A stretch of 17,993 nucleotides of DNA from Eubacterium sp. UBA3782. Its GTDB lineage: Bacteria > Bacillota > Clostridia > Lachnospirales > Lachnospiraceae. Under the pieces are notes generated by a model. The model ran no database searches and had not been told where the DNA came from. It saw nothing but the letters and a program-made list of their open reading frames with translations. Of this stretch, positions 1 through 8,023 are shown in pieces (the first letter of the stretch is position 1; the number at the start of each line of letters is the position of its first letter). The translations under genes were made by a program, and so were the position numbers. The DNA lies in NCBI GenBank assembly GCA_002368795.1, contig DFFG01000034.1, positions 1-17,993 on the forward strand. Direction: 5' to 3'.

Positions 1-198
1 AACCTGATCCCGGTCAATCCGGTGCGGGAGAGAGACTTTGTGCGAAGCGGACGGGAGGCAATTTCTGATTTTCAAAATAAACTTGAAAATTACGGAATTA
101 ATGTTACTATTAGAAGGGAAATGGGCTCCGACATTGACGGGGCCTGCGGCCAGTTACGAAAAAGTTATTTGGAAAGTAACCAGGAGATTACAGGATGA
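1..198 (+). CDS. rlmN: RlmN, 23S rRNA (adenine-2503-C2)-methyltransferase, 3' end only
   Basis: Frame 1 is open from the window edge to TGA at 196-198 and gives the last 65 residues. It contains NLIPVNPV near the start and REMGSDIDGACGQLRKSY near the end. RlmN is a radical-SAM enzyme that methylates C2 of A2503 in 23S rRNA and also acts on some tRNAs. The Cys of the ACGQL motif matches the catalytic, transiently methylated C-terminal cysteine of the family (Cys355 in E. coli). The CX3CX2C iron-sulfur motif lies outside the window. The stop overlaps the prpC start by four bases (ATGA), which suggests translational coupling. The order rlmN-prpC-prkC-rsgA-rpe-thiN is a well-known Firmicutes arrangement and supports the call. 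Confidence 0.93.
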   Translation, partial: NLIPVNPVRERDFVRSGREAISDFQNKLENYGINVTIRREMGSDIDGACGQLRKSYLESNQEITG

Positions 199-911
199 GG
201 GTATTTTCTGGAACCGATATCGGTCAGAAAAGAAGATTGAATCAGGATTTCATATATACCTCAGAAGAGCCCATTGGAAATCTTCCGAATTTGTTTGTGG
301 TAGCAGACGGTATGGGAGGGCACAACGCCGGGGATTTTGCATCCAGGTATGGTGTATCCGTGCTTGTTGAATCTGTCCGGAGGGACAAGAACTTCAACCC
401 GGTCAAGATTCTGAGAAATGCGATCGAGGCAGCAAACCGCGAGGTGCTGGCCCAGTCCAGGGCGGATGCTTCGATGGCAGGCATGGGGACGACGATGGTC
501 GCCTGCACGATCGCGGGCGGATACCTTTACGTCGCCAACGTCGGAGATTCCCGTCTGTATGTTGCCGGAGAAACGATGACACAGATCACACAGGATCATT
601 CTCTGATCGCTGAGATGGTACGTTTAGGGGAGCTGACACCGGAGGAAGGAAGAAATCATCCGGACAAGAACATCATCACACGTGCAGTCGGCACGATGGA
701 TGAGGTCAAGGTGGATTTCTTCGACCTGAAGCTTGAGGCGGGTGATCAGGTGCTGATGTGTTCTGACGGCCTCACCAATATGGTGGAGGATGACAGGATC
801 TTTGAAATTTTGAAGGGTAACGCTTCCGGGGATCTGGCAAAGGCCCTGATCGACGAGGCAAATGCCGGCGGCGGAAAGGATAACATCGCCGTGATCGTAG
901 TGGAAGCTTGA
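195..911 (+). CDS. prpC: PP2C-family serine/threonine protein phosphatase (PrpC/Stp)
   Basis: 238 residues, the usual length of bacterial Stp/PrpC. PP2C motifs appear in order: DIGQKRRLNQD (residues 8-18), VADGMGGHNAGD (36-47, metal-binding Asp38), GMGTT, NVGDSRLY, TQDHSL, ITRAVGT, CSDGLTNMV and GGGKDNIAVIVV near the C-terminus. These Asp residues hold the Mn/Mg centre. The enzyme dephosphorylates targets of the PASTA kinase PrkC, including the kinase itself, in the cytoplasm. The ATG at 195 is preceded by AGGAG at 182-186 and overlaps the rlmN stop; prkC follows after 19 bases. Kinase and phosphatase are therefore almost certainly co-transcribed. No signal peptide or membrane segment is visible. 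Confidence 0.95.
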   Translation: MRVFSGTDIGQKRRLNQDFIYTSEEPIGNLPNLFVVADGMGGHNAGDFASRYGVSVLVESVRRDKNFNPVKILRNAIEAANREVLAQSRADASMAGMGTTMVACTIAGGYLYVANVGDSRLYVAGETMTQITQDHSLIAEMVRLGELTPEEGRNHPDKNIITRAVGTMDEVKVDFFDLKLEAGDQVLMCSDGLTNMVEDDRIFEILKGNASGDLAKALIDEANAGGGKDNIAVIVVEA

Positions 912-930
912 GTTTTTACGAGGTGAGAGG

Positions 931-3015
931 ATGTTAAAAGAGGGAATCATTTTAGGCGAGCGGTATGAAGTGATTGCCAGGATCGGCACCGGCGGCATGG
1001 CCGATGTCTACAAGGCGCAGGATCACAAGCTGAACCGTCTGGTTGCCGTAAAGGTGATGAAGGCTGAATTCCGCGAGGATACCAGCTTTGTGTCCAAGTT
1101 CCAGAAGGAAGCACAGTCGGCCGCGCGGCTGTCTCATCCGAATGTCGTCAATGTCTACGATGTCGGCGAGGACAGAGGCCTTTATTATATCGTTATGGAG
1201 CTGATCGAGGGGATCACGCTCAAAAACTACATCGCAAAGAAGGGCAAGCTCAGCGTCAAGGAGGCGACGAGCATCGCGATCCAGGTGTCACTCGGCCTGG
1301 AGGCTGCCCATAACCGGGGCATCATCCACAGAGATGTAAAACCCCAGAATATCATCATTTCGACAGACGGAAAGGTCAAGCTTTCCGACTTTGGTATTGC
1401 CAAGGCGATCAATTCCAACACCATCACGGCCAATGTCATGGGATCTGTGCACTACAGCTCCCCCGAGCAGGTCAGAGGTGGCTTTTCGGATGCCAAGAGC
1501 GATATCTATTCCCTGGGTATCACCATGTACGAGATGGTCACCGGAAGGGTTCCCTTTGACGGAGACTCTACCGTTGCCATCGCGATCAAGCATCTGCAGG
1601 AGGAGATCGTTCCGCCGTCAATCTACACGCCGGATCTTCCCTACTCCATGGAGCAGATCATTCTGAAGTGTACACAGAAGAACCCGGAGCGCCGCTATAT
1701 GAATACCGGCGAACTGATCGAGGACCTGAAGCGTTCTCTGATCGATCCCCAGGGTGATTTTGTTTCGGTAGCGCCTCTTGCAGCGCACAGCGGCAGTGCC
1801 GGCGCGACCAGCCAGGATGTGGAGCGGGTCCGCAAGACCTACACCCAGAATTCCAGGAGAGGCACGACCGATGCCCGGGCCGAGCGGCGCAGGCAGAGGG
1901 AAGAGGAATACGAGATCGACAACGACGATGACGACGATGAGGACGAGGATGAGCCCAGCTCCGGCCTGGAGAAGATCATCACCATCGGAGGTTTCCTGAT
2001 CGGTGCAGTGATCATCGTCATCCTGATCGCAGTCCTTGGCAATATGGCCGGCATCTTCCATTTCGGCAGAAATGCCGCAGAAGGCGCAGCCACATCGGCT
2101 TCTTCTGCAGCCGAGACCTCTGCACAGTCAGAGGAGGCCACATCCGAGAATGCCAACAAGGTATCCGTTCCGAATCTGATCGGCATGACCGCTGAAGCAG
2201 CGACCGAGACGGCAAACGCCAAGGGCATCGGCGTACGGACCGCCGGCAGCGAATCCTCTGAGGAGTATGCAGAAGGTCTTGTCATCCGTCAGAACTACAA
2301 TCAGGGTGATCTGGTCGATCCCGGCACGACGATCGAGGTGATCGTCAGCACCGGCAAGGCAGATGTGATCATTCCGAGCGGACTGGTTGGCATGGAGCAG
2401 TCCGCTGCGGAGTCGTCTCTGCAGGGCATGGGTCTGGTGACGACCATCGAGCTTCAGTTTGACGACACCATCGACGTGGGCTATGTCATCGGAACGAATC
2501 CCGGCGAGGGAGCCTCCGTATCCGCAGGCAGCACCGTCGTGATCTACGTCAGCAAGGGTGTGGACGATACCGACCTGGTCACGATCCCGGATATCCTGTT
2601 CTGGGATGAGCAGGATGCCTACAATACACTTACCACCATGGGCCTGGATTACCGTACCGAGTATGTGGAATACGACGCCTACAATGATGAGATCGTCATC
2701 GACATCAGCCCGAGCGTCGGCGAGTCTGTGGAAAAGGGAACGACGGTCACGCTGTATGTCAACGATATCCCGTCGGGCATCTTTGTCTGCTACAGCCCGC
2801 TGTCCAGGCCGGAAGGCTATAATGGCGGAAACGTCAAGCTGGAACTGGTCCAGGGCGACCTGATCACGGTTCTCTACGAAGGAGAGGATCCCTGGACGGA
2901 AGGCACCTACAACCAGCCGATCCAGAGCACATCCGGCGAGGTTGGCGTCATCAATGTATATGAGGATGATACGCTGATTGCCAGATATCCGAACGTAACC
3001 TTTGAGGAAGAATAA
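931..3015 (+). CDS. prkC: PrkC-type membrane serine/threonine protein kinase with PASTA domains
   Basis: 694 residues. The N-terminal Hanks-type kinase domain spans about 11-275: glycine loop GTGGMADVYKA (19-29), ATP lysine in VAVK (Lys41), HRDVKPQN (133-140), DFG (153-155) and SSPEQ replacing APE (176-180). A juxtamembrane linker with a dense Asp/Glu run (about 326-342) precedes one membrane helix (about 350-371), then a Ser/Ala/Thr-rich spacer. Three PASTA repeats follow at roughly 411-475, 478-543 and 549-611. In the family, these extracellular repeats bind peptidoglycan fragments or lipid II and drive dimerisation. Residues 612-694 form an extra beta-rich tail that is not a PASTA repeat. 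The start has GAGGTGAGAGG just upstream. A strong terminator follows the gene. Confidence 0.96.
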   Translation: MLKEGIILGERYEVIARIGTGGMADVYKAQDHKLNRLVAVKVMKAEFREDTSFVSKFQKEAQSAARLSHPNVVNVYDVGEDRGLYYIVMELIEGITLKNYIAKKGKLSVKEATSIAIQVSLGLEAAHNRGIIHRDVKPQNIIISTDGKVKLSDFGIAKAINSNTITANVMGSVHYSSPEQVRGGFSDAKSDIYSLGITMYEMVTGRVPFDGDSTVAIAIKHLQEEIVPPSIYTPDLPYSMEQIILKCTQKNPERRYMNTGELIEDLKRSLIDPQGDFVSVAPLAAHSGSAGATSQDVERVRKTYTQNSRRGTTDARAERRRQREEEYEIDNDDDDDEDEDEPSSGLEKIITIGGFLIGAVIIVILIAVLGNMAGIFHFGRNAAEGAATSASSAAETSAQSEEATSENANKVSVPNLIGMTAEAATETANAKGIGVRTAGSESSEEYAEGLVIRQNYNQGDLVDPGTTIEVIVSTGKADVIIPSGLVGMEQSAAESSLQGMGLVTTIELQFDDTIDVGYVIGTNPGEGASVSAGSTVVIYVSKGVDDTDLVTIPDILFWDEQDAYNTLTTMGLDYRTEYVEYDAYNDEIVIDISPSVGESVEKGTTVTLYVNDIPSGIFVCYSPLSRPEGYNGGNVKLELVQGDLITVLYEGEDPWTEGTYNQPIQSTSGEVGVINVYEDDTLIARYPNVTFEEE

Positions 3016-3029
3016 GATCTGACAGCCAG

Positions 3030-3083
3030 AGAGCTGCTGTTCTAAGGGTCATAACTGACATGTTTAGAACAGCAGCTCTTTTT
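3030..3083 (+). terminator. Rho-independent terminator after prkC
   Basis: A 16-bp perfect inverted repeat (AGAGCTGCTGTTCTAA at 3030-3045, its complement at 3064-3079) with an 18-base loop runs into five T residues. It begins 15 bases after the prkC stop. It should end the rlmN-prpC-prkC transcript, so rsgA probably needs its own promoter or read-through. Confidence 0.88.
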
Positions 3084-3220
3084 CACAGGAAACCCTCATG
3101 GTCCGCGTACATCGGGATATAAACAGATATGACCGCCGAAAAAATCAGACGGTTAAAATCATGATCCATGTGCATCGGGACATGAGAAGTACAAACAGGA
3201 GGAGAGGGGCGGCGCCGGAG

Positions 3221-4138
3221 ATGAGCGGCGCAGCGCACCCAGACCATCAGCAGATGAAAGGAAAAATCATACGGGGGATCGCCGGCTTTTACTATGTCCT
3301 GGCCGAGGATGCCCGCGTTTATGAATGCAAGGCCAAGGGGATATTCCGAAAAGACCGGCAAAAGCCCCTTGTCGGGGATGAGGTCTGTCTCGAGGTGATC
3401 GATGCCGCAGAGCAGACGGCCAACGTGACGAGGCTGCTTCCCAGAAAAAATGAGCTGATCCGCCCGGCTGTGGCCAATGTCGACCAGGCGATGGTCCTCT
3501 TTGCCCTGAAGGATCCCGATCCGGAAAGCGCCATACTGGACCGTTTCCTCGTCATGATGGAAAAGGCCGGGATACCGGTGCTGATCTGTTTCAACAAAAA
3601 GGATCTGGTGGACAGCGAGGCAGCTGTCCGCTGGAAGGAGATCTATGAGGCCTGCGGGTATGAGGTTCACCTGCTGTCTGCGGACAGGGAGGACGGCACC
3701 GAAGCTGTCAGGCAGAAGCTAAAGGGAAAGACCACCGTGGTGGCAGGACCCTCAGGATCCGGAAAATCCACGCTGACAAACGGCATGCAGTCCATCGTCC
3801 GGATGGAGACCGGAGAGATCAGCCGAAAGCTGAAGCGGGGAAAAAACACGACCAGACATGCGGAGCTGATCCCCATCGGCACGGATACCTTTTTTTGCGA
3901 TACCCCGGGCTTTACCTCCCTGGATCTGCCGGAGATGGAGGCTTCGGAGCTGCAGCAGTATTTTCCGGAATTTGCTCCTTACGAACCATCATGCCGTTTC
4001 ACAGGCTGTGCCCACATTCATGAGCCGGACTGCGGGGTAAAGGCGGCACTGGAAGAGGGCAAGATCCCAAAGGAGCGATATGACAACTACTGCCGGTTCT
4101 ATGCGGCACTGAAGGAACAGGAAAAGCGCAGATATTAA
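3221..4138 (+). CDS. rsgA: RsgA, small-ribosomal-subunit-dependent GTPase
   Basis: Circularly permuted GTPase that checks late 30S assembly. Seen in order: an N-terminal OB-fold region (KGKIIRGIAGFYYV onward), G4 motif NKKD, P-loop GPSGSGKST (G1), G3 DTPGF, and a C-terminal zinc knuckle containing CRFTGCAHIHEPDC. The G4-G1-G3 order is diagnostic of the YjeQ/RsgA family. Start choice is uncertain. ATG 3221 follows a purine-rich GGAGGAGAGGGG stretch at 3198-3209 and gives 305 residues. ATG 3254 matches the usual family N-terminus but has no ribosome binding site. The frame stays open upstream to an ATG at 3098, which would add a basic, non-homologous extension. The gene lies downstream of the prkC terminator and upstream of rpe, as expected in Clostridia. 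Confidence 0.93.
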   Translation: MSGAAHPDHQQMKGKIIRGIAGFYYVLAEDARVYECKAKGIFRKDRQKPLVGDEVCLEVIDAAEQTANVTRLLPRKNELIRPAVANVDQAMVLFALKDPDPESAILDRFLVMMEKAGIPVLICFNKKDLVDSEAAVRWKEIYEACGYEVHLLSADREDGTEAVRQKLKGKTTVVAGPSGSGKSTLTNGMQSIVRMETGEISRKLKRGKNTTRHAELIPIGTDTFFCDTPGFTSLDLPEMEASELQQYFPEFAPYEPSCRFTGCAHIHEPDCGVKAALEEGKIPKERYDNYCRFYAALKEQEKRRY

Positions 4139-4249
4139 TCTTGAAGGGAAGGAAGCTATACTTCTGCGCGAAACAGATATACACTGATACACGTAAGGGT
4201 TGTGTACCGTGGGACAAAAGCAGAATTGCTGTGGTAAGGAGAAAATGAA

Positions 4250-4930
4250 ATGATCTATGAATTGAGTCCATCCATACTGTCTGCGGATTTCGCCGTGCTG
4301 GGCGAGCAGATAAAGGAGCTGGAAAAGGCAGGCGTCCGCTGGCTGCATATCGATGTCATGGATGGGCAGTTTGTCCCGCCGGTATCCTTTGGCGAGCCGG
4401 TGATCCGCTCGATCCGCCCCCATACCGATTTGTATTTTGATACCCATCTGATGGTGCAGGAGCCCATCCGCTACGTGGAGGATATGAAGGCAGCCGGCGT
4501 CAATATGATGACCGTCCATGCGGAGGCATGCCGGCATCTGGACCGGACACTGCAGACGATCCGGGAGGCAGGCATGCAGGCAGGTGTTGCCCTGAACCCC
4601 GCAACCCCTCTTTCCGTTCTGGATTATGTGCTGGACAAGACCGATATGGTGCTGCAGATGACAGTCAATCCGGGCTACGGCGGACAAAGCTATATTCCGG
4701 CAATGACAGAAAAGATCCGTGCGCTCCGGCAGAAGCTGGATGAGGCAGGCTATCCTGAAATACCCATCCAGATCGATGGCGGCGTCGACCGGTCAACGAT
4801 CCTGACGGCCCTTGAAGCAGGCGCCTCAGTTATCGTGGCAGGATCAAAGGTCTTTAAAGGGGATATCCGGGCAAATGCAGAATGGTTCCTTGGAGCTATC
4901 CGAAGCGCTGAGCGCGGGTGCAAGAATTGA
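4250..4930 (+). CDS. rpe: Ribulose-phosphate 3-epimerase
   Basis: 226 residues, full family length. This TIM-barrel enzyme interconverts D-ribulose 5-phosphate and D-xylulose 5-phosphate in the pentose phosphate pathway. Visible motifs are SPSILSADF, HIDVMDGQFVPPVSFG (metal-binding His and catalytic Asp), THLMV, NPATP, MTVNPGYGGQSY, QIDGGVD (second catalytic Asp) and the phosphate-binding end GASVIVAGSKVFKG. The ATG at 4250 is preceded by AAGGAG at 4235-4240. A 111-base gap separates it from rsgA, and its 3' end overlaps the thiN start, which suggests coupled expression. Confidence 0.96.
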   Translation: MIYELSPSILSADFAVLGEQIKELEKAGVRWLHIDVMDGQFVPPVSFGEPVIRSIRPHTDLYFDTHLMVQEPIRYVEDMKAAGVNMMTVHAEACRHLDRTLQTIREAGMQAGVALNPATPLSVLDYVLDKTDMVLQMTVNPGYGGQSYIPAMTEKIRALRQKLDEAGYPEIPIQIDGGVDRSTILTALEAGASVIVAGSKVFKGDIRANAEWFLGAIRSAERGCKN

Positions 4931-5619
4931 AAGCCGTGATCCTTTCCGGCGGCCGGCTCGAAAGAGAGACCGTGCTGGAGCAGATCGGTGCCATAAAGCC
5001 GGACTGTATCATTGCTGCTGACAAGGGGCTCGAATTTTGTTATAACGAGGGGATCCGTCCGGATCACATCGTCGGGGATTTTGACAGCCTGAATCCGGAG
5101 ATCATCGAATGGTACCGGTGCGAGGGCAAGATCCCGATCGATACCTACCATCCGGAGAAGGATATGACCGATACGGACATCGCCATGGAAAAGGCGGTTC
5201 ATCTGGGAGCAGATGCCATCTATCTGTTTGGGGTGACAGGGACAAGGCTCGACCATACCCTCAGCAATATTTTTAACCTGTACAAACTGCATGCACAGGG
5301 GATCCGCGGCGAGATCATCGATGCGCACAACCGGATCTATATTCCTACAGAAAAAAACTGCCCGGACGGGACAGCAAGGCCGGCCCGGCAGGCAGTAATC
5401 AAAAAATCACAACAGTACGGCCGTTTTGTCTCCCTGTTTCCGCTGCGCGGAACCGTGACCGGCCTGACGCTGACCGGCTTCAAATATCCGGTACAGGACG
5501 CAGACATGGTCCAGGGGGACGGCGGCCTGTTTGCCAGCAATGAGATCACAGCCGAGGAAGGTGTGATCCGCTGGAAAAACGGTACCCTGATTGTCATGGA
5601 GACCAGGGACCGGATCTGA
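4918..5619 (+). CDS. thiN: Thiamine pyrophosphokinase
   Basis: About 233 residues. It transfers a pyrophosphate from ATP to thiamine, giving thiamine pyrophosphate. Family signatures seen are an N-terminal VILSGGRL, AADKGLEF, the metal/nucleotide motif VGDFDSLNPE, DMTDTDIAME, and GVTGTRLDHTLSNIF, followed by the C-terminal beta-rich thiamine-binding half. Two starts are possible: GTG 4918 (overlapping rpe by 13 bases) or TTG 4927, which gives the more typical MKAVILSGG and overlaps the rpe stop. Neither has a strong ribosome binding site, so coupling to rpe is likely. The stop at 5617-5619 is one base from the stop of the convergent gene, and no terminator is visible between them. Confidence 0.93.
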   Translation: MQELKAVILSGGRLERETVLEQIGAIKPDCIIAADKGLEFCYNEGIRPDHIVGDFDSLNPEIIEWYRCEGKIPIDTYHPEKDMTDTDIAMEKAVHLGADAIYLFGVTGTRLDHTLSNIFNLYKLHAQGIRGEIIDAHNRIYIPTEKNCPDGTARPARQAVIKKSQQYGRFVSLFPLRGTVTGLTLTGFKYPVQDADMVQGDGGLFASNEITAEEGVIRWKNGTLIVMETRDRI

Positions 5620-5620
5620 C

Positions 5621-7012
5621 TTAATAATACTTCGCCGAAGCAATGGTATCCTGCAGTGCGGCCAGCTTCTGGAAGTAGGCCAGCGGATCAACGTCCTTCA
5701 GCAGCTTGGAGGAATCGATGCCGTATTCTTTCTGCCATCCGTCCAGGAGCTCCTGATATTTGTTGACCATGTAGTCGCTGCGTACATCCTCGAGAACATC
5801 ATCCAGATGATCCTCTTCCCGCAGCAGGACAAAGTATCCGTATTCTGTTTCCCCGGTGATGCCGACTTCGCCGGGCTTAAGTGCCTCCAGTCCGGAATAA
5901 TAGCCGTCGACAAGGGGAGAGCTGCTGTCGTAGGTCTGGATTTCACCAGGCGTATAGCCGCTCTTGTCATATTCGGTCTGGAATTCGGTAAAGGATTCCG
6001 AGAGGGCGTCGCCGGAGAGCTCGGAAAGCTTTCCGTAAACATCTTCTGCAAGTGCCTTTACTTCCGCCTTTTCCTCATCGGTCGAAGCCTCCTGGGTGGA
6101 GAAGAGGATGCAGCGTCCCCAGAGGACGCCGTTCTCATCGATGTAGGAGAGGGCTTCTTTGTTTGCGTCCTCATCGGACATGGCATATTCGCCGCCTTCG
6201 CCAAACAGATTGTCCCGCAGAGCCGAGAAGTAGGCATAGCATTCATTGACGGTATGGAAGGCTTCCGCGTTGGTGGAGAAGTAGGCCAGGTACTGATAAT
6301 AATAGGCCTCTCCCTTTTCCTGGATCCATGCGGCCTTCTCCTCCTCGGAGAAGTCTGCCTCTACGACAGCACCGGCCTCCACGGCTTCGTTCCAGAGGGT
6401 TTCTCCGTAGTGCGTGATGTTGTCGGCCGTGTAGGTCGCCAGCTTTTCCTGATCTTCTTTTGGCAGCTCGATGCCCATTTCTTTTGCCTTCAGAGCAGCA
6501 GCGGCATAGTCGACAGCCGCGTTTACCCCAAATTCAAAGATATGATCCGCATAGCTGACGCCGTCTCCGGTATCCGCAGACAGATCCAGTGCGGTGTAAT
6601 TGGAGTAGTAATAGTAGTAGGCAGCGGAATAGTACTGATAGGCAACGTCATAAAAGACTTCTGCCGCAGTGACATCCACATCCTGAATGGTAAAGATGAC
6701 CTCGTTCTGGGTATGGGCGCCATCCGTCAGATAAGCAACGACATCCTCCATCGCCTCGGCAGGAACTTCGGCAGGCGGCTCTTCTGAGGTAGATGCCGAA
6801 TCGGCCGAAGAGGAGCTGGCAGCCGGGGCAGAAGTGGAAGAAGCCTCTGCAGCAGCGGTTTCAGTGCTGGCATCAGCAGAGGATGCCAGGACGCTTTCTG
6901 ATCCGGCCTGGGACTGGGCGGAAGAGGAGCTTTCCCCGGCAGCAGAGCCGCAGGCAGTCTGGGTAAGAACAGCCGCTATCAGGATGGCGGCGGCAGGTCT
7001 GGAAAGTTTCAT
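5621..7012 (-). CDS. PrsA/parvulin-like peptidyl-prolyl isomerase lipoprotein
   Basis: 463 residues from the ATG at 7012-7010, chosen because GGAGGT lies eight bases upstream. A basic-hydrophobic signal sequence ends at TQTAC; Cys21 is the probable lipid-attachment site, although Gln at position -3 is atypical for a lipobox. A long Ser/Ala/Glu-rich linker follows (to about residue 90), then a Tyr-rich segment including SAAYYYYYSNY. The C-terminal third resembles a rotamase (PpiC) domain, with LWGRCILFST, a helix containing AEDVYGKL, then LKPGEVG and TEYGYFVLL. By family, it would act outside the membrane as a foldase for exported proteins. The parvulin core is divergent, so catalytic activity is uncertain. 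The gene is convergent with thiN. Confidence 0.8.
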   Translation of the reverse strand: MKLSRPAAAILIAAVLTQTACGSAAGESSSSAQSQAGSESVLASSADASTETAAAEASSTSAPAASSSSADSASTSEEPPAEVPAEAMEDVVAYLTDGAHTQNEVIFTIQDVDVTAAEVFYDVAYQYYSAAYYYYYSNYTALDLSADTGDGVSYADHIFEFGVNAAVDYAAAALKAKEMGIELPKEDQEKLATYTADNITHYGETLWNEAVEAGAVVEADFSEEEKAAWIQEKGEAYYYQYLAYFSTNAEAFHTVNECYAYFSALRDNLFGEGGEYAMSDEDANKEALSYIDENGVLWGRCILFSTQEASTDEEKAEVKALAEDVYGKLSELSGDALSESFTEFQTEYDKSGYTPGEIQTYDSSSPLVDGYYSGLEALKPGEVGITGETEYGYFVLLREEDHLDDVLEDVRSDYMVNKYQELLDGWQKEYGIDSSKLLKDVDPLAYFQKLAALQDTIASAKYY

Positions 7013-7113
7013 GTGAATAACCTCCGAAAAATGTCCGGCACGCAGGCACACATCGGAAAGCAGGGAAGCTGTCCGGGCATACATGGCCGGCATGAAATAG
7101 CTGTAACCTGCTC

Positions 7114-7122
7114 ATCATACCA
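7114..7122 (-). promoter_or_regulatory. Possible extended -10 promoter for the PrsA-like gene
   Basis: On the minus strand TGGTATGAT forms an extended -10 element about 100 bases upstream of the PrsA-like start codon. No good -35 box is visible at the correct distance. It lies in the 435-base gap to the cytochrome b gene, which holds no recognisable gene. Confidence 0.35.
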
Positions 7123-7310
7123 CGGATCGCAGACAAAGGAAAGAAAGCATTACGCAAACGGCTTCGGTCCTATCGGGCTTGCAGATTGTTTGCTTTAATG
7201 CCTTCTGGCGGGCGCTTTTGGGGAAAGCGGTTCTGGCAGATTGAAGCGGTCTGCTCTGGAACCTGCAGGCCGACGCCTTTTCTTCGGGATCAAATTCTTA
7301 AAATACCTTC

Positions 7311-7339
7311 TTGAGGGATCGGGTGGTCTCTTATATTAT
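7311..7339 (+). promoter_or_regulatory. Possible promoter of the fumarate reductase operon
   Basis: TTGAGG (7311-7316) and TATTAT (7334-7339) are 17 bases apart, about 110 bases upstream of the first gene. Each box has mismatches to the sigma-A consensus. The leader between them and the start has no obvious riboswitch fold. Confidence 0.4.
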
Positions 7340-7447
7340 TTACTGTAGAAGCTTGTTCATATTTAGATCTGAAAAAGGTGAAGATGTCTGCACGGAAACG
7401 GCAGGAGCCAACTGGCTTTTCTTGTGTCCTTTTTAAGGAGGAAACAG

Positions 7448-8023
7448 ATGAAACTTAGGAAGATTAATGCTGCTTTGGGACTTCTGTCGATAGCCGCCAT
7501 ACTTCTGCATATGGGGTATACGGTTTTTGCCTATGTGACCTTTTACTATAATCCGGGTCTTAAGGTGCTGACGGCGGTTCCTTTTATGGTCCTGACCTGT
7601 CTGCACGCCATATGCGGCATGCTGACTGTGTTTCTTCTGCCGGAAGGAACCCGTCTGGATCTGTACCCGAAGCAGAATCTCCGGACCATCATACAGAGGG
7701 TTTCCGCAGCGCTGATCTTTCCGCTGCTGATCCTGCATATCAACACCTTTGCGCTTCTTAGCTCCAGTGCGGAGGGCGGAAACTGGTTTATGTTCTGGCT
7801 GCTGATGCTTAGCCAGCCGCTGTTTTATGCCGTTGTGCTCAGCCATATCGCGGTTTCTGTAACCAGGGGAATGATCACTTTGGGATGGCTGACCTCACAG
7901 GAACGGATGAAAGCCATTGACTGTATCGTATATATCCTGTGTGCGCTGGCGTTTGCGATCGCGACCTTTGTGGTCATGAGAACAGAAGTTGCCATGTTTT
8001 TGTCTGCGGGAGGACAGGGATGA
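7448..8023 (+). CDS. Succinate dehydrogenase/fumarate reductase cytochrome b subunit
   Basis: 191 residues with five predicted membrane helices, near residues 10-33, 40-64, 84-106, 113-148 and 158-181. Helices I-IV each carry one His (21, 53, 97, 133). This is the pattern expected for the four axial ligands of the two b haems in single-polypeptide quinol:fumarate reductases of the Wolinella/Bacillus type. The protein anchors the complex and passes electrons between quinone and the iron-sulfur subunit. ATG 7448 is chosen because AAGGAGG sits at 7434-7440; an in-frame upstream start at 7424 would lie before this site. The stop overlaps the flavoprotein start (ATGA). The cytochrome-flavoprotein-FeS order is typical of sdhCAB/frdCAB operons. 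Confidence 0.85.
   Translation: MKLRKINAALGLLSIAAILLHMGYTVFAYVTFYYNPGLKVLTAVPFMVLTCLHAICGMLTVFLLPEGTRLDLYPKQNLRTIIQRVSAALIFPLLILHINTFALLSSSAEGGNWFMFWLLMLSQPLFYAVVLSHIAVSVTRGMITLGWLTSQERMKAIDCIVYILCALAFAIATFVVMRTEVAMFLSAGGQG

Noticed and set aside
1915..1955. GAC/GAT/GAG-rich run that looks like a short tandem repeat
   Set aside because: It encodes the Asp/Glu-rich juxtamembrane linker of PrkC and is ordinary low-complexity coding sequence.
5591..6787. 398-codon + strand open frame opposite the PrsA-like gene
   Set aside because: The minus strand has a signal sequence, ribosome binding site and rotamase-like domain; the + frame has no good start and overlaps the end of thiN.
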